Below are positions 1 to 7,548 of a stretch of 9,711 bases of DNA, piece by piece. Below the pieces are notes generated by a model. The model saw only the letters and a list, made by a program, of their open reading frames with translations. It was not told where the DNA came from and ran no database searches. Position 1 is the first letter of the stretch; each line of letters opens with the position of its first letter. The stretch is from the NCBI GenBank assembly GCA_019747455.1, contig JAIEQT010000253.1:1-9711 (forward strand), given 5' to 3'. The DNA comes from Chitinophagaceae bacterium. Lineage in GTDB: Bacteria; Bacteroidota; Bacteroidia; Chitinophagales; Chitinophagaceae. Both the position numbers and the translations under genes were made by a program.

Positions 1-1
1 T

Positions 2-295
2 TGTGAACCACATTCATTGGGAGGAAGATTAATGGGGGGTGCGAAAGAAGTGAAAATATTTGGTGAGTTCTATAAGGTAGTTGCAGAAGTAGGACAAATG
101 CGTAGCATGAGTGCTCATGGTGATTATGATGATCTATGCCAGTTCTTAGCTTGTCAAAATCCAGAGGCGGTAAAAACACTTTTTTTAGTACATGGGGAGC
201 ATGAAGTACAAATTGATTTTGCAGCCAGACTAAGAAGAAAGGGTTTTAGAGATGTGGTGATACCGGAAATGCATCAGCAGTTTATGTTAGATTGA
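2..295 (+). CDS. MBL-fold (beta-CASP/RMMBL) metallo-hydrolase, C-terminal fragment
   Basis: This is the 3' end of a gene that starts before the window; the frame is open from base 2. The visible residues C-E-P-H-S-L-G-G-R-L-M-G-G-A-K-E-V-K-I-F-G-E match the segment joining the beta-CASP core to the RMMBL (RNA-metabolising MBL) tail. They are followed by S-A-H-G-D-Y, the family's SAH-D motif, and by L-V-H-G-E-H near the end, which supplies a late metal-site histidine. Family members are two-metal-dependent RNases or RNA-processing-like hydrolases related to CPSF-73 and RNase J; here the substrate is unknown. A TTG at 17 and an ATG at 32 could be called as starts but lie inside the conserved domain, so they are artefacts of truncation. 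The gene converges on the TPR gene, with 71 bp between their stop codons. Confidence 0.85.
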   Translation, partial: CEPHSLGGRLMGGAKEVKIFGEFYKVVAEVGQMRSMSAHGDYDDLCQFLACQNPEAVKTLFLVHGEHEVQIDFAARLRRKGFRDVVIPEMHQQFMLD

Positions 296-325
296 TGCAG
301 TCATTTAATCTTTCTGCTTTTATTA

Positions 326-356
326 GCTACTTGCTAAATTGTAGCGACTGTTTTTT
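326..356 (+). terminator. Weak candidate intrinsic terminator between convergent genes
   Basis: A 5-bp stem, GCTAC at 326-330 with GTAGC at 341-345 around a 10-nt loop, is followed after 5 nt by six T residues at 351-356. It lies between convergent stop codons where a terminator is expected. The stem is short and the T run is displaced, so this is only a candidate. Confidence 0.25.
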
Positions 357-366
357 ACGCTGAAAA

Positions 367-1779
367 TTAACTGACCTTTCCTTCCAATTCCTCAATAGTT
401 TTTTTAGCCTGTGCCAGCCGAATAGCTTTATTCTTATCTACTAATTTATGCGTTGCCCAATGCTCTAATCTATGATGCAATGGAATGATCAGCGCTGCTA
501 GCGCTACCAACCCCAATAACATCAAAATAGGGGAATGGTCTGTTATTTTTTCAAGGAAGGGGTGAAGGAGCAGGTTAATAAATTCAAATACAACCAATAA
601 TACCAATACACTCAAAAAGGCTACTACTTTATGACTTACGATAAAGCTAGTGCTTAATAATAGGAAAATAATAATAGCGGTTAAAATACCAATAGCAATG
701 AATACTAATTGAATATTATGCTTTCGATCCTCAGTTTGCTTTAAAAGCTCGGCTTTTCGTTCTTGTTCTAGTTGAGTTTGTTCAAGTGTTAAACTTTCAA
801 CAGTCGATGATTTATTTCGGTTATACAGGCTATCGTTTACAGTGATATAAAGTTTTTGATAGTAATAAGCACTATCCGTTTCGTGAAGTTGATCGAATAG
901 TGTAGACAATAATTTATATGAATCTTTTAATCCCTTTAAATAATTAATTTTTTGTGAAGCATACAGAGCTCTTTTGACATAAATAAACGATGAATCATGA
1001 TTATTAGACTCTTTGAAACAATTGGCTAAACCTAAATTAAACCATACAACTGGTCTTGAGCCATAAATACTATCTCTTCTGTTTCTCATGAGGCCTGCCC
1101 CTGCCGAAGCATAAAAAGACTTTGCAATTTGATAGTTCTTCAATTTATAGTGAACATCAGCGAGATATATTTCCGTTGTTGGGAGTAACGATGATTTGTT
1201 ATTTACTACTAATGTATATGCTTGTTGTGCGTAGTATAGCGCGGAATCTAAACGATTTAATTGTGCGTAGGTATATCCTAGATTCAACATAGGTATTCGA
1301 AGGTCGCTCATGTTATTAGTTAAATTAGCAATATCTAGTGATTTATTATAAAATTCGAGTGCCTTTTCATAATTTTCATATTCTTTATGCACATTACCCA
1401 TGCCAGCTAAGCTTCCTATGATTGCGGAACTATCGTGGATTTTTTCAGCGATACTCACAGATTTATATGCGTCTTTCAGTGCATCGGCCGTCTTTCCTTG
1501 CCTGAACTTTAGCTCATATGAAGCTCTAAGTGTAATAAAAATATATTTATAATTTTGAATCTCCGTGGCTACGTCTGCTAGCCTTTTAAGATAATAGTTC
1601 CCGCTATCAGTGAAATTGTATCCGTACCAATTTTGTAAACTGTCTAACGCGATTAGGGTTGTAGTATCCTTTTTCCCCAGCGCTACAATGGCTTTCCATT
1701 GCTGAACCTTAGCTTTATTTTGGGCAGATATATTTAAGAGGAATAATAGCAGTATTACCAATATGGCAGTTTTTTGCAT
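367..1779 (-). CDS. Secreted/membrane TPR protein with C-terminal membrane helices
   Basis: The 470-residue protein opens with a signal peptide (M-Q-K-T-A followed by a leucine-rich stretch ending S-A-Q at residue 20). Residues about 45-320 are helical with TPR-like repeats, clearest at about 119-152 (G-N-V-H-K-E-Y-E-N-Y-E-K-A-L-E-F-Y) and 163-192 (L-G-Y-T-Y-A-Q-L-N-R-L-D-S-A-L-Y-Y). A charged, probably coiled-coil segment follows at about 331-352, then three hydrophobic helices at about 358-380, 384-406 and 416-433, and a short basic helical tail. The layout resembles Bacteroidota TPR sensor kinases and TPR-LuxR regulators, but no kinase, HTH or other output domain is present. It starts 19 nt after the upstream DUF4143 ATPase gene on the same strand, so cotranscription is plausible. 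Its function is not recognisable; a membrane scaffold or sensor role is inference. Confidence 0.85.
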   Translation of the reverse strand: MQKTAILVILLLFLLNISAQNKAKVQQWKAIVALGKKDTTTLIALDSLQNWYGYNFTDSGNYYLKRLADVATEIQNYKYIFITLRASYELKFRQGKTADALKDAYKSVSIAEKIHDSSAIIGSLAGMGNVHKEYENYEKALEFYNKSLDIANLTNNMSDLRIPMLNLGYTYAQLNRLDSALYYAQQAYTLVVNNKSSLLPTTEIYLADVHYKLKNYQIAKSFYASAGAGLMRNRRDSIYGSRPVVWFNLGLANCFKESNNHDSSFIYVKRALYASQKINYLKGLKDSYKLLSTLFDQLHETDSAYYYQKLYITVNDSLYNRNKSSTVESLTLEQTQLEQERKAELLKQTEDRKHNIQLVFIAIGILTAIIIFLLLSTSFIVSHKVVAFLSVLVLLVVFEFINLLLHPFLEKITDHSPILMLLGLVALAALIIPLHHRLEHWATHKLVDKNKAIRLAQAKKTIEELEGKVS

Positions 1780-1798
1780 ATCTCTATTTTTTGAAAGA

Positions 1799-2953
1799 TT
1801 AATTTATAATGCTATTCCAGGACTTTATTAAAATTCCATTGCTTCTTTTTTGTGATTCTTTACCCCCGTAAATTAATTCTTTTCCAATACTACTGCTATG
1901 TAATGAGGAATAATAATCCAATCCTTTAAAAAAAGAACCAGCAATTGTTTCACCTGCTTTTACTTCCATTGCTGTTAGTTTAGTACCATCTTCTGCAATA
2001 ATATCTATTTCATTACCTGTTTTATCTCGCCAGAAGAAAAGATTATCGGGTTTGCCTGCGTTAAATCGTTGTTTCAATAATTCAGTCAATATCATATTTT
2101 CAAATAGAAAGCCTTTTGCTGCGTGAGTTGTAATTTGTTTTGCATCATTTATACCTAATAAAGCACAAGCAACCCCCGTATCATAAAAATATAATTTTGG
2201 TGATTTAATAACTCTTTTATTAAGGTTCTGGTGGTGGGGTTTTAATAAATAAATAATATAGCTGCTTTGTAAGATACTTAACCAGGAGGCAACTGTTTTT
2301 GCATCTAAACCACAATCATTTGCTAGTGCAGCTAAATTTAATAGTTGCCCGGTTCTGCCTGCGCAAAGCCTAAGCATTTTCATAAATAATGATAAATCAC
2401 TAATATTTTTTAATTGCCTTACATCTCTTTGTATATAAGTAGCTATATAGCTATTATACCAATCGGGTGCATTTATTTTACTTAGAATTTGCTCTGGGTA
2501 ACCACCATTAAAAATATGCCATGCATAATTAGCTTTTAGTTTCTTGTTTTCTTGTAACTCCCTTAGTGATAAAGGTAGTAATTGGATGTAAGCTATTCTG
2601 CCCGAAAGTGTTTGGGATATGTTTTCTTGCAACAAAAAATTGTTAGAGCCTGTTAGTATGAACATGCCCTTTTGTCTTGTTTCATCTAATATTTGTTGTA
2701 AATAGGAGAATAAGTGTGGGGCCTTTTGAATTTCATCTAAAATGGCTCCAGAAGGAAATTGATTTAAAAAAGCCCTAGGGTCTTGTGTAGCAAACTCTAA
2801 GGTATCCGGGTTTTCTAAAGAAATATAGGGTTTATTTGGAAAAGATTCTCTACACAAAGTGGTTTTGCCACTTTGCCGAGGGCCTACAACGGCTACACTC
2901 CGAAAGGAACCGGCAAGTTTTAATAATTGAACTTTAGCTTTGCGTTGTATCAT
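1799..2953 (-). CDS. AAA+ ATPase with DUF4143 C-terminal domain
   Basis: This 384-residue protein belongs to the AAA_14/DUF4143 family (COG1373-like). The Walker A motif is G24-P-R-Q-S-G-K-T-T, Walker B is A-I-L-D73-E74, and a sensor-1-like L-T-G-S-N-N lies at 100-105. The DUF4143 part starts near residue 170 with Y-I-Q-R-D-V-R and includes a winged-helix-like section at about 200-235. The C-terminus has E285, then N-E-I-D317, then E330-V-K332, the pattern of a PD-(D/E)XK nuclease-like fold. These ATPases are widespread in bacteria, often present in many copies, and have no settled role; DNA-related, defence or toxin-antitoxin-like roles have been proposed for relatives. The M1 start fits the family, whose Walker A usually lies about 20 residues in. 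A 43-bp palindrome and a -7 box lie directly upstream. The length looks complete and all motifs are intact. Confidence 0.9.
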   Translation of the reverse strand: MIQRKAKVQLLKLAGSFRSVAVVGPRQSGKTTLCRESFPNKPYISLENPDTLEFATQDPRAFLNQFPSGAILDEIQKAPHLFSYLQQILDETRQKGMFILTGSNNFLLQENISQTLSGRIAYIQLLPLSLRELQENKKLKANYAWHIFNGGYPEQILSKINAPDWYNSYIATYIQRDVRQLKNISDLSLFMKMLRLCAGRTGQLLNLAALANDCGLDAKTVASWLSILQSSYIIYLLKPHHQNLNKRVIKSPKLYFYDTGVACALLGINDAKQITTHAAKGFLFENMILTELLKQRFNAGKPDNLFFWRDKTGNEIDIIAEDGTKLTAMEVKAGETIAGSFFKGLDYYSSLHSSSIGKELIYGGKESQKRSNGILIKSWNSIIN

Positions 2954-2957
2954 GCCT

Positions 2958-2965
2958 CAAATATA
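2958..2965 (-). promoter_or_regulatory. Candidate Bacteroidota -7 promoter box for the DUF4143 gene
   Basis: On the minus strand the sequence is TATATTTG, an exact fit to the Bacteroidota -7 consensus TAnnTTTG. It ends 4 nt before the ATG at 2953. The expected transcription start falls on or next to the start codon, implying a leaderless or nearly leaderless mRNA. No -33 TTG at the usual spacing of about 19-21 nt is seen; the nearest TTG is about 14 nt upstream, inside the palindrome. Confidence 0.4.
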
Positions 2966-2970
2966 GTACT

Positions 2971-3013
2971 ATTTTGGACAAATCAGGAATTAAATTCCCG
3001 ATTTGTCCAAAAT
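2971..3013. repeat. 43-bp near-perfect palindrome in the divergent intergenic region
   Basis: Two 21-bp arms (2971-2991 and 2993-3013) flank a single central A. Twenty of 21 positions are complementary; the outer core is ATTTTGGACAAATC and the inner core GGAATT. The one mismatch pairs A2985 with C2999 on the plus strand and becomes U.G on a minus-strand transcript, so a minus-strand RNA would pair fully. The palindrome lies upstream of both the DUF4143 gene and the M61-led operon. It could be an operator for a dimeric regulator, a bidirectional regulatory site, or the end of a mobile or repeat unit linked to the DUF4143 gene; the sequence does not decide. A smaller 8-bp inverted pair (ATTGCTAT at 3024-3031, ATAGCAAT at 3054-3061) lies between it and the M61 start. 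Confidence 0.85.
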
Positions 3014-3077
3014 GATAAACACCATTGCTATATTCCAAAAATAAGGTAGCTTCATAGCAATTACTAAAATTAGTGTA

Positions 3078-4898
3078 ATGAAGAACTTTCAATTCCTTTT
3101 TATCTTATTCCTTTTCGCTATTTCAGTTTCAGCCCAAAAAATCAAATATGAAGTTAGCTTCCCCAATATCCTGCATCACGAAGCACAAATAGCAGTTGTT
3201 GTAGAGCATATTCCACAGCAAAGTTTAGTATTTCGGATGAGTCGTTCTTCTCCCGGCCGCTATGCTACGCATGAATTCGGGAAAAATGTGTACGCTGTAA
3301 AAGCTTTTGATAAAGCTGGTAAACCGGTTTTTGTAAATCGTACAGATGGGGATGCATATATCATACCATCTTATAAAGGATATGTGAAATTGGAATATAC
3401 GCTTTACGCTAATTATGCCGATGGTACCTATGCAGGAATTGATATAGGAGGGGTACACTTGAATATGCCTGCTAGTTTTATGTGGGTGAAAGGTGCCGAT
3501 CAAGTGCCCATACAAATTGAATTTGAGTTGCCTAATAAAAACTGGCAAATTGCTACCCAATTGAAGCCAGGTAATAGGCCTACTAGTTTTTCGGCACCGG
3601 GTTTGCAATATTTTATGGATAGTCCGGTACGTATGGCCAATCTTATTTCTAAGAAATGGGAGCTTATAAACCCCGATGGTAAAAAATATGGTTTCGAATT
3701 AGCGCTCGATGCCAAAGCTGCTGATTCTTCTGCTCAATCATTTGCTAATAAAGTAAAACGTATTACACAAGAGGCACAAGCTGTTTTTGGTGAGCTACCT
3801 AATTATGATTATGGTAAATATGTTTTTTTAGCCAGCATCAATCCTTATGTAAAAGGCGACGGTATGGAACATAGAAATTCAACAATGATCAGTTTGCCTA
3901 TTGTATTTAGTGATAATAATGGATTGCTGGAAGTATTTGCACATGAATTTTTTCATTGTTGGAATGTGGAACGTATTCGTCCGAAAACAATAGAGCCTTT
4001 CAATTTTGAGAAGAGTAATATGAGCGATGGATTATGGTGTGCCGAAGGTTTTACGCAATATTACGGCAGTCTTATCATGCGCCGGGCAGCATTGGATGAT
4101 GATGCCTCTTTTGTTTCAACAGTTGGTTCTTTGATCAACACTAAAATGAATACCACCGGCGCACGCAGATTTTCTCCTGTAGAATCCAGCAAACATGCTG
4201 TGTTTGTTGATGCCGGCGTTGCGGTTGATAAAACGAATTACCCTAACATGTATACTTCTTACTATCCTTATGGCGCTGCCATTGCATTAGCCCTGGATCT
4301 TGCATTGCGTACCAAGTTTACAAACCTGAATGTGGATGGTTATATGACCGCATTATGGAAAAAATTTGGGAAGACTGAAATAGCGTATACCGTTGCTGGT
4401 TTACAAGAGGCTTTGATTAGTTATACCGGTAATAAAGATTTTGCTACTGATTTTTTCGACAAATATATTAACGGACATGAACCTTATGATTATGCAACGC
4501 CTTTAAAACAAGCAGGTATCATGCTTAAGCAACCACAGCTTGGTAAAGCCTGGTGGGGAACTGTACGGTATGCCGATGCTAATAATCTTACCATTCAAAA
4601 TAATACCATTTTAGGTACACCAATTTATGAAGCAGGGTTGGACGTAGATGATAAAATTGTAGAATTGAATGATATGACTGTTTCCAAATCTTCACAGGTA
4701 GACAGTATTGTACGTAGTTATAAACCCGGCGATAAAATCAAAATCGGATACTTACACAGAGGAGAGAAACAAGTAACGGAATTAACATTTAGCGAATCTC
4801 CGCTGTTTCAGGCAACACTATTTGAAAAAGAGGGCTTACCCGTTACCTCCGAGATAATAGCCTTTAGAAAAAAATGGTTTGGAACTAAAGTTCAATAG
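3078..4898 (+). CDS. M61 family metallopeptidase (glycyl aminopeptidase-like) with PDZ domain
   Basis: This 606-residue exported zinc peptidase has a signal peptide ending near S-A-Q20, a beta-rich N-terminal domain at about 25-190, and a gluzincin catalytic domain. The M61 hallmark G-M-E-H-R-N-S lies at about 262-268, the zinc motif H289-E-F-F-H293 gives two ligands and the catalytic glutamate, and E323 in W-C-A-E-G-F-T-Q-Y-Y is the third ligand. A PDZ-like domain at about 505-575 (G-T-P-I-Y-E-A-G-L-D-V-D-D-K-I-V) ends the protein. Known M61 enzymes are aminopeptidases preferring N-terminal Gly or Ala; the substrate here is unknown. The length is typical and the key residues are intact. Its stop codon is 1 nt before the UbiA start, so it probably heads the lipid-biosynthesis operon, although nothing links a periplasmic peptidase to that chemistry. 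Confidence 0.92.
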   Translation: MKNFQFLFILFLFAISVSAQKIKYEVSFPNILHHEAQIAVVVEHIPQQSLVFRMSRSSPGRYATHEFGKNVYAVKAFDKAGKPVFVNRTDGDAYIIPSYKGYVKLEYTLYANYADGTYAGIDIGGVHLNMPASFMWVKGADQVPIQIEFELPNKNWQIATQLKPGNRPTSFSAPGLQYFMDSPVRMANLISKKWELINPDGKKYGFELALDAKAADSSAQSFANKVKRITQEAQAVFGELPNYDYGKYVFLASINPYVKGDGMEHRNSTMISLPIVFSDNNGLLEVFAHEFFHCWNVERIRPKTIEPFNFEKSNMSDGLWCAEGFTQYYGSLIMRRAALDDDASFVSTVGSLINTKMNTTGARRFSPVESSKHAVFVDAGVAVDKTNYPNMYTSYYPYGAAIALALDLALRTKFTNLNVDGYMTALWKKFGKTEIAYTVAGLQEALISYTGNKDFATDFFDKYINGHEPYDYATPLKQAGIMLKQPQLGKAWWGTVRYADANNLTIQNNTILGTPIYEAGLDVDDKIVELNDMTVSKSSQVDSIVRSYKPGDKIKIGYLHRGEKQVTELTFSESPLFQATLFEKEGLPVTSEIIAFRKKWFGTKVQ

Positions 4899-4899
4899 A

Positions 4900-5766
4900 A
4901 TGATAAAAAAATCAACTATACAATTATTACGATTTCCATTTTCTTTTTTCTTAATGCCCGTTTTTTGGTTTGCGGTAAGTATGCAAGAGAAAGTCAATTG
5001 GGCACCTACCTGGGTATTATTTTTTATTCTACATATACTAATATACCCTTCCAGCAATGGATATAATAGTTTGCAGGATCAGGATACGGGAAGCATAGGG
5101 GGACTTGAACATCCGCCAAAGCCGGATTTACAATTGCAATATGTAACGCGCATCATGGACATTTTAGCAATTATTTGGATGTACCATTTTTTTGGATTTC
5201 AATATGCTTTGATATTGTTAGTATATGTGATTTTCTCAAGGCTCTATAGTTTTAGAGGCATCCGCCTAAAAAAATACCCTATCGTAGGTTACTTAACGGT
5301 AGTATTAAACCAAGGGGCGCTCATATTCGTGTTAGCTAGTATGATAAGTAGTGGTATTTCTTTTTCTACAATTTCACCTCTTTTAATAATCGCGGCTACA
5401 TTACTGATAGGTGGCTTTTACCCAATAACTCAAATTTATCAACACGAACAAGATAAAGATGATGGGGTAACCACTATTTCAATGGTGTTGGGAAAACGGG
5501 GAACATTCATTTTTTGTGGGACTCTTTATTCCATTGCTTTTGCTTGTTTAGCTTTTTACATGCAGTCTGCCGGAGAACTGAAACAATTTTTCATTTTGCA
5601 AATCTTTTTCCTGCCCGTTATAGTATATTTCATGACCTGGGCAATGGCTGTTTGGAAAGATGAAAGGAATGCTGATTTTAAACGTACAATGCGTATGAAT
5701 TGGATTGCTTCTATTTGTACGAACGCAGGCTTTATTTTTTTACTTTCAATGAAATCGTTTGGCTAA
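4900..5766 (+). CDS. UbiA-family prenyltransferase (membrane)
   Basis: This is a polytopic membrane protein of 288 residues with about seven to nine hydrophobic helices. UbiA-superfamily enzymes transfer an isoprenyl or other polyprenyl-like chain from its diphosphate to an aromatic or similar acceptor. Motif 1 reads N53-G-Y-N-S-L-Q-D60-Q-D62-T-G, against the usual N-D-x-x-D-x-x-x-D: aligned on N56, the first aspartate is serine and the last is glycine. Motif 2 is Y180-Q-H-E183-Q-D185-K-D187-D-G, acidic and family-like. I chose ATG 4900 over an upstream TTG at 4879, because it falls just after the M61 stop (4896-4898) and gives the normal M-I-K-K-S N-terminus. The gene overlaps the polyketide synthase start by 8 nt. 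The likely acceptor is the polyketide made by the next gene (inference from context). The altered motif 1 leaves the exact donor or reaction open. Confidence 0.85.
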   Translation: MIKKSTIQLLRFPFSFFLMPVFWFAVSMQEKVNWAPTWVLFFILHILIYPSSNGYNSLQDQDTGSIGGLEHPPKPDLQLQYVTRIMDILAIIWMYHFFGFQYALILLVYVIFSRLYSFRGIRLKKYPIVGYLTVVLNQGALIFVLASMISSGISFSTISPLLIIAATLLIGGFYPITQIYQHEQDKDDGVTTISMVLGKRGTFIFCGTLYSIAFACLAFYMQSAGELKQFFILQIFFLPVIVYFMTWAMAVWKDERNADFKRTMRMNWIASICTNAGFIFLLSMKSFG

Positions 5767-6844
5767 TATTATCTCAATAGGTACAGCAGTACCAGCATAT
5801 AAGCATCAGCAAAAAGATATTTTGGCTTTTATGCAGACTGTTTATCAATTGCCCGAAAAAGAGAATCGGATCCTAAAATTTCTGTACGACCACAGCGGTA
5901 TTGAGAGTAGATACGCTATAATCCCCGATTATAGTAATGCATACCTAAAATCAAATTTTATCCCCGATAATCTTGCAGATGCTTTTCCTCTACTAGAAAG
6001 CAGGATGAAGCTGTATGAAGAGCAAGCACTTCCGCTTTCAATCTCAGCAATCAATAAAGCCATTGATACTTATATTCCCGCTAATCATATCACACATTTG
6101 ATTACAATCAGTTGTACAGGTATGAGTGCCCCTGGTCTTGATTTACAATTGATGGAAGTATTAAAGTTATCACCAGATATTTTCAGGAGTTCGATTAATT
6201 TTATGGGCTGTTATGCTGCTATTCATGGCTTGAAAATGGCTAAAATGATTTGTGATAGCACACCCCATGCTAATGTAGTGATTGTAGCTACTGAGTTATG
6301 TACGCTACATTTTCAAAAGGAATATTCGGAAGATAATGCGGCCAGCAGTTTGTTGTTTGCCGATGGCGCCGCTACCGTATTGATCAGTAATCAATTAATA
6401 AGTAGTACAGCATTACAAATTGATGGCTTCTATGCAGCGGTTGCTAATAAGGGAAAAGAACATATGGCTTGGGAATTGAGTAGTAAAGGATTTTTGATGC
6501 GGCTTAGTAGCTATATCCCTCAATTGATTGAATCTGATATTAATGCGTTAGTTGCTGCAGCTATGAAAGCAACAGGTAATAAAAAAGGAACTATAACCAA
6601 TTGGTGCATACATCCCGGTGGTAAAAGAATTTTAGATTTGATTGAGAAGAAGCTAGGGCTAACAGATATTGATTTATCGGTATCTCGAGAAGTATTGAAA
6701 GAGTACGGTAATATGTCGTCACCCACCGTTTTATTTGTGCTTAAGAAATTGATGGAAGCATCAGGTGATAGCCACGCAAATATGATGGGTATGGCTTTTG
6801 GTCCTGGTTTAACTATGGAAACTTTTTTTGTAAGTAGAAAATGA
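5759..6844 (+). CDS. Type III polyketide synthase (chalcone/stilbene synthase fold)
   Basis: This 361-residue thiolase-fold enzyme is probably an alkylresorcinol- or alkylpyrone-type synthase. The catalytic triad is visible: C151 in M-G-C-Y-A-A, H285 in I-H-P-G-G and N318 in Y-G-N-M-S-S-P-T, matching Cys-His-Asn of chalcone synthase. The C-terminal signature G-P-G-L-T-M-E is present. Family enzymes extend an acyl-CoA or acyl-ACP starter with malonyl-CoA and cyclise it without a carrier protein. No starter-supplying gene is nearby, so the starter may come from fatty-acid metabolism (inference). The start is TTG at 5759: an in-frame TGA lies at 5750-5752 and the next ATG is residue 25, after the conserved I-G-T-A-V-P segment. 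The gene overlaps UbiA by 8 nt and the methyltransferase by 4 nt (ATGA), indicating translational coupling. Confidence 0.93.
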   Translation: MANIISIGTAVPAYKHQQKDILAFMQTVYQLPEKENRILKFLYDHSGIESRYAIIPDYSNAYLKSNFIPDNLADAFPLLESRMKLYEEQALPLSISAINKAIDTYIPANHITHLITISCTGMSAPGLDLQLMEVLKLSPDIFRSSINFMGCYAAIHGLKMAKMICDSTPHANVVIVATELCTLHFQKEYSEDNAASSLLFADGAATVLISNQLISSTALQIDGFYAAVANKGKEHMAWELSSKGFLMRLSSYIPQLIESDINALVAAAMKATGNKKGTITNWCIHPGGKRILDLIEKKLGLTDIDLSVSREVLKEYGNMSSPTVLFVLKKLMEASGDSHANMMGMAFGPGLTMETFFVSRK

Positions 6845-7548
6845 ATTTTGCGAAACGCAGTGATATGAAAGAATTACTCGACGGGGATCAGATTCCTTTC
6901 GAAGATATTCTTTTGAATATGCAGGAATTAAATACAATCAACACATTGCTTGGTGGTCATACTATTACTATCGCTGGATTTAAAGCATTAGCCGGCAATA
7001 AAAAGCAGATTCATATATGCGAAATCGGTTGTGGAGGCGGCGATAACTTAGTGGCAATATATCAATATGCCAAGAAAAAAAAGATTGCGTTAACAATCAC
7101 AGGTATTGATATTAAAAGAGAATGTATAGCCGTAGCACAAAAAAGAGATGAACTCAAGGAGGCGAGTTTATTGGTTTCGGATTATCGTGACGTTCATTTT
7201 TTGAAAAAGCCTGATATTATTTTTTCCAGTTTATTTTGTCACCATTTTACCAATGATGATTTGGTAAAACAAATATGGTGGATGCAAGAAAGTGCCTCGA
7301 TCGGTTTTTTTATTAATGATCTGCAACGACATTGGCTTGCATTTTATGCTATCAAGCTACTCACGCAAATATTCTCATCTTCTTATTTGGTAAAAAATGA
7401 TGCACCACTTAGTGTGGCCAGAGGCTTTATAAAAAAGGAGTGGGAGGCTATTTTTCATCAGGCAAGTTTGAAGAAGTATTCCATCCATTGGAAATGGGCT
7501 TTTCGTTATTTGGTACTAGTTAAAAAAGAGCCGTATGCAAGTACATGA
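6841..7548 (+). CDS. SAM-dependent class I methyltransferase
   Basis: The 235-residue soluble protein has a Rossmann methyltransferase core. Motif I is E61-I-G-C-G-G-G-D-N, binding SAM, followed by T-G-I-D90 where the aspartate would hold the ribose hydroxyls, and a post-core S-S-L-F-C-H-H-F at about 129-136 that may line the active site. The N-terminal 40 residues (K-E-L-L-D ... I-P-F-E-D-I ... L-G-G-H) form a helical cap-like region seen in small-molecule methyltransferases near type III PKS genes. It lies between the synthase (4-nt overlap) and the flavoprotein (14-nt overlap), so O- or C-methylation of the polyketide or its hydroxylated form is the likely role. It differs from SrsB of Streptomyces, which is a membrane isoprenylcysteine-methyltransferase-like enzyme. 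The exact acceptor cannot be told from sequence. Confidence 0.88.
   Translation: MNFAKRSDMKELLDGDQIPFEDILLNMQELNTINTLLGGHTITIAGFKALAGNKKQIHICEIGCGGGDNLVAIYQYAKKKKIALTITGIDIKRECIAVAQKRDELKEASLLVSDYRDVHFLKKPDIIFSSLFCHHFTNDDLVKQIWWMQESASIGFFINDLQRHWLAFYAIKLLTQIFSSSYLVKNDAPLSVARGFIKKEWEAIFHQASLKKYSIHWKWAFRYLVLVKKEPYAST

Noticed and set aside
3225..3715. Two minus-strand ORFs opposite the M61 gene.
   Set aside because: Both are antisense to conserved M61 sequence with no domain or start signal.
4879..4899. TTG start for the UbiA gene at 4879.
   Set aside because: It overlaps the M61 coding end and adds seven residues (M-E-L-K-F-N-R) with no family support; ATG 4900 fits better.
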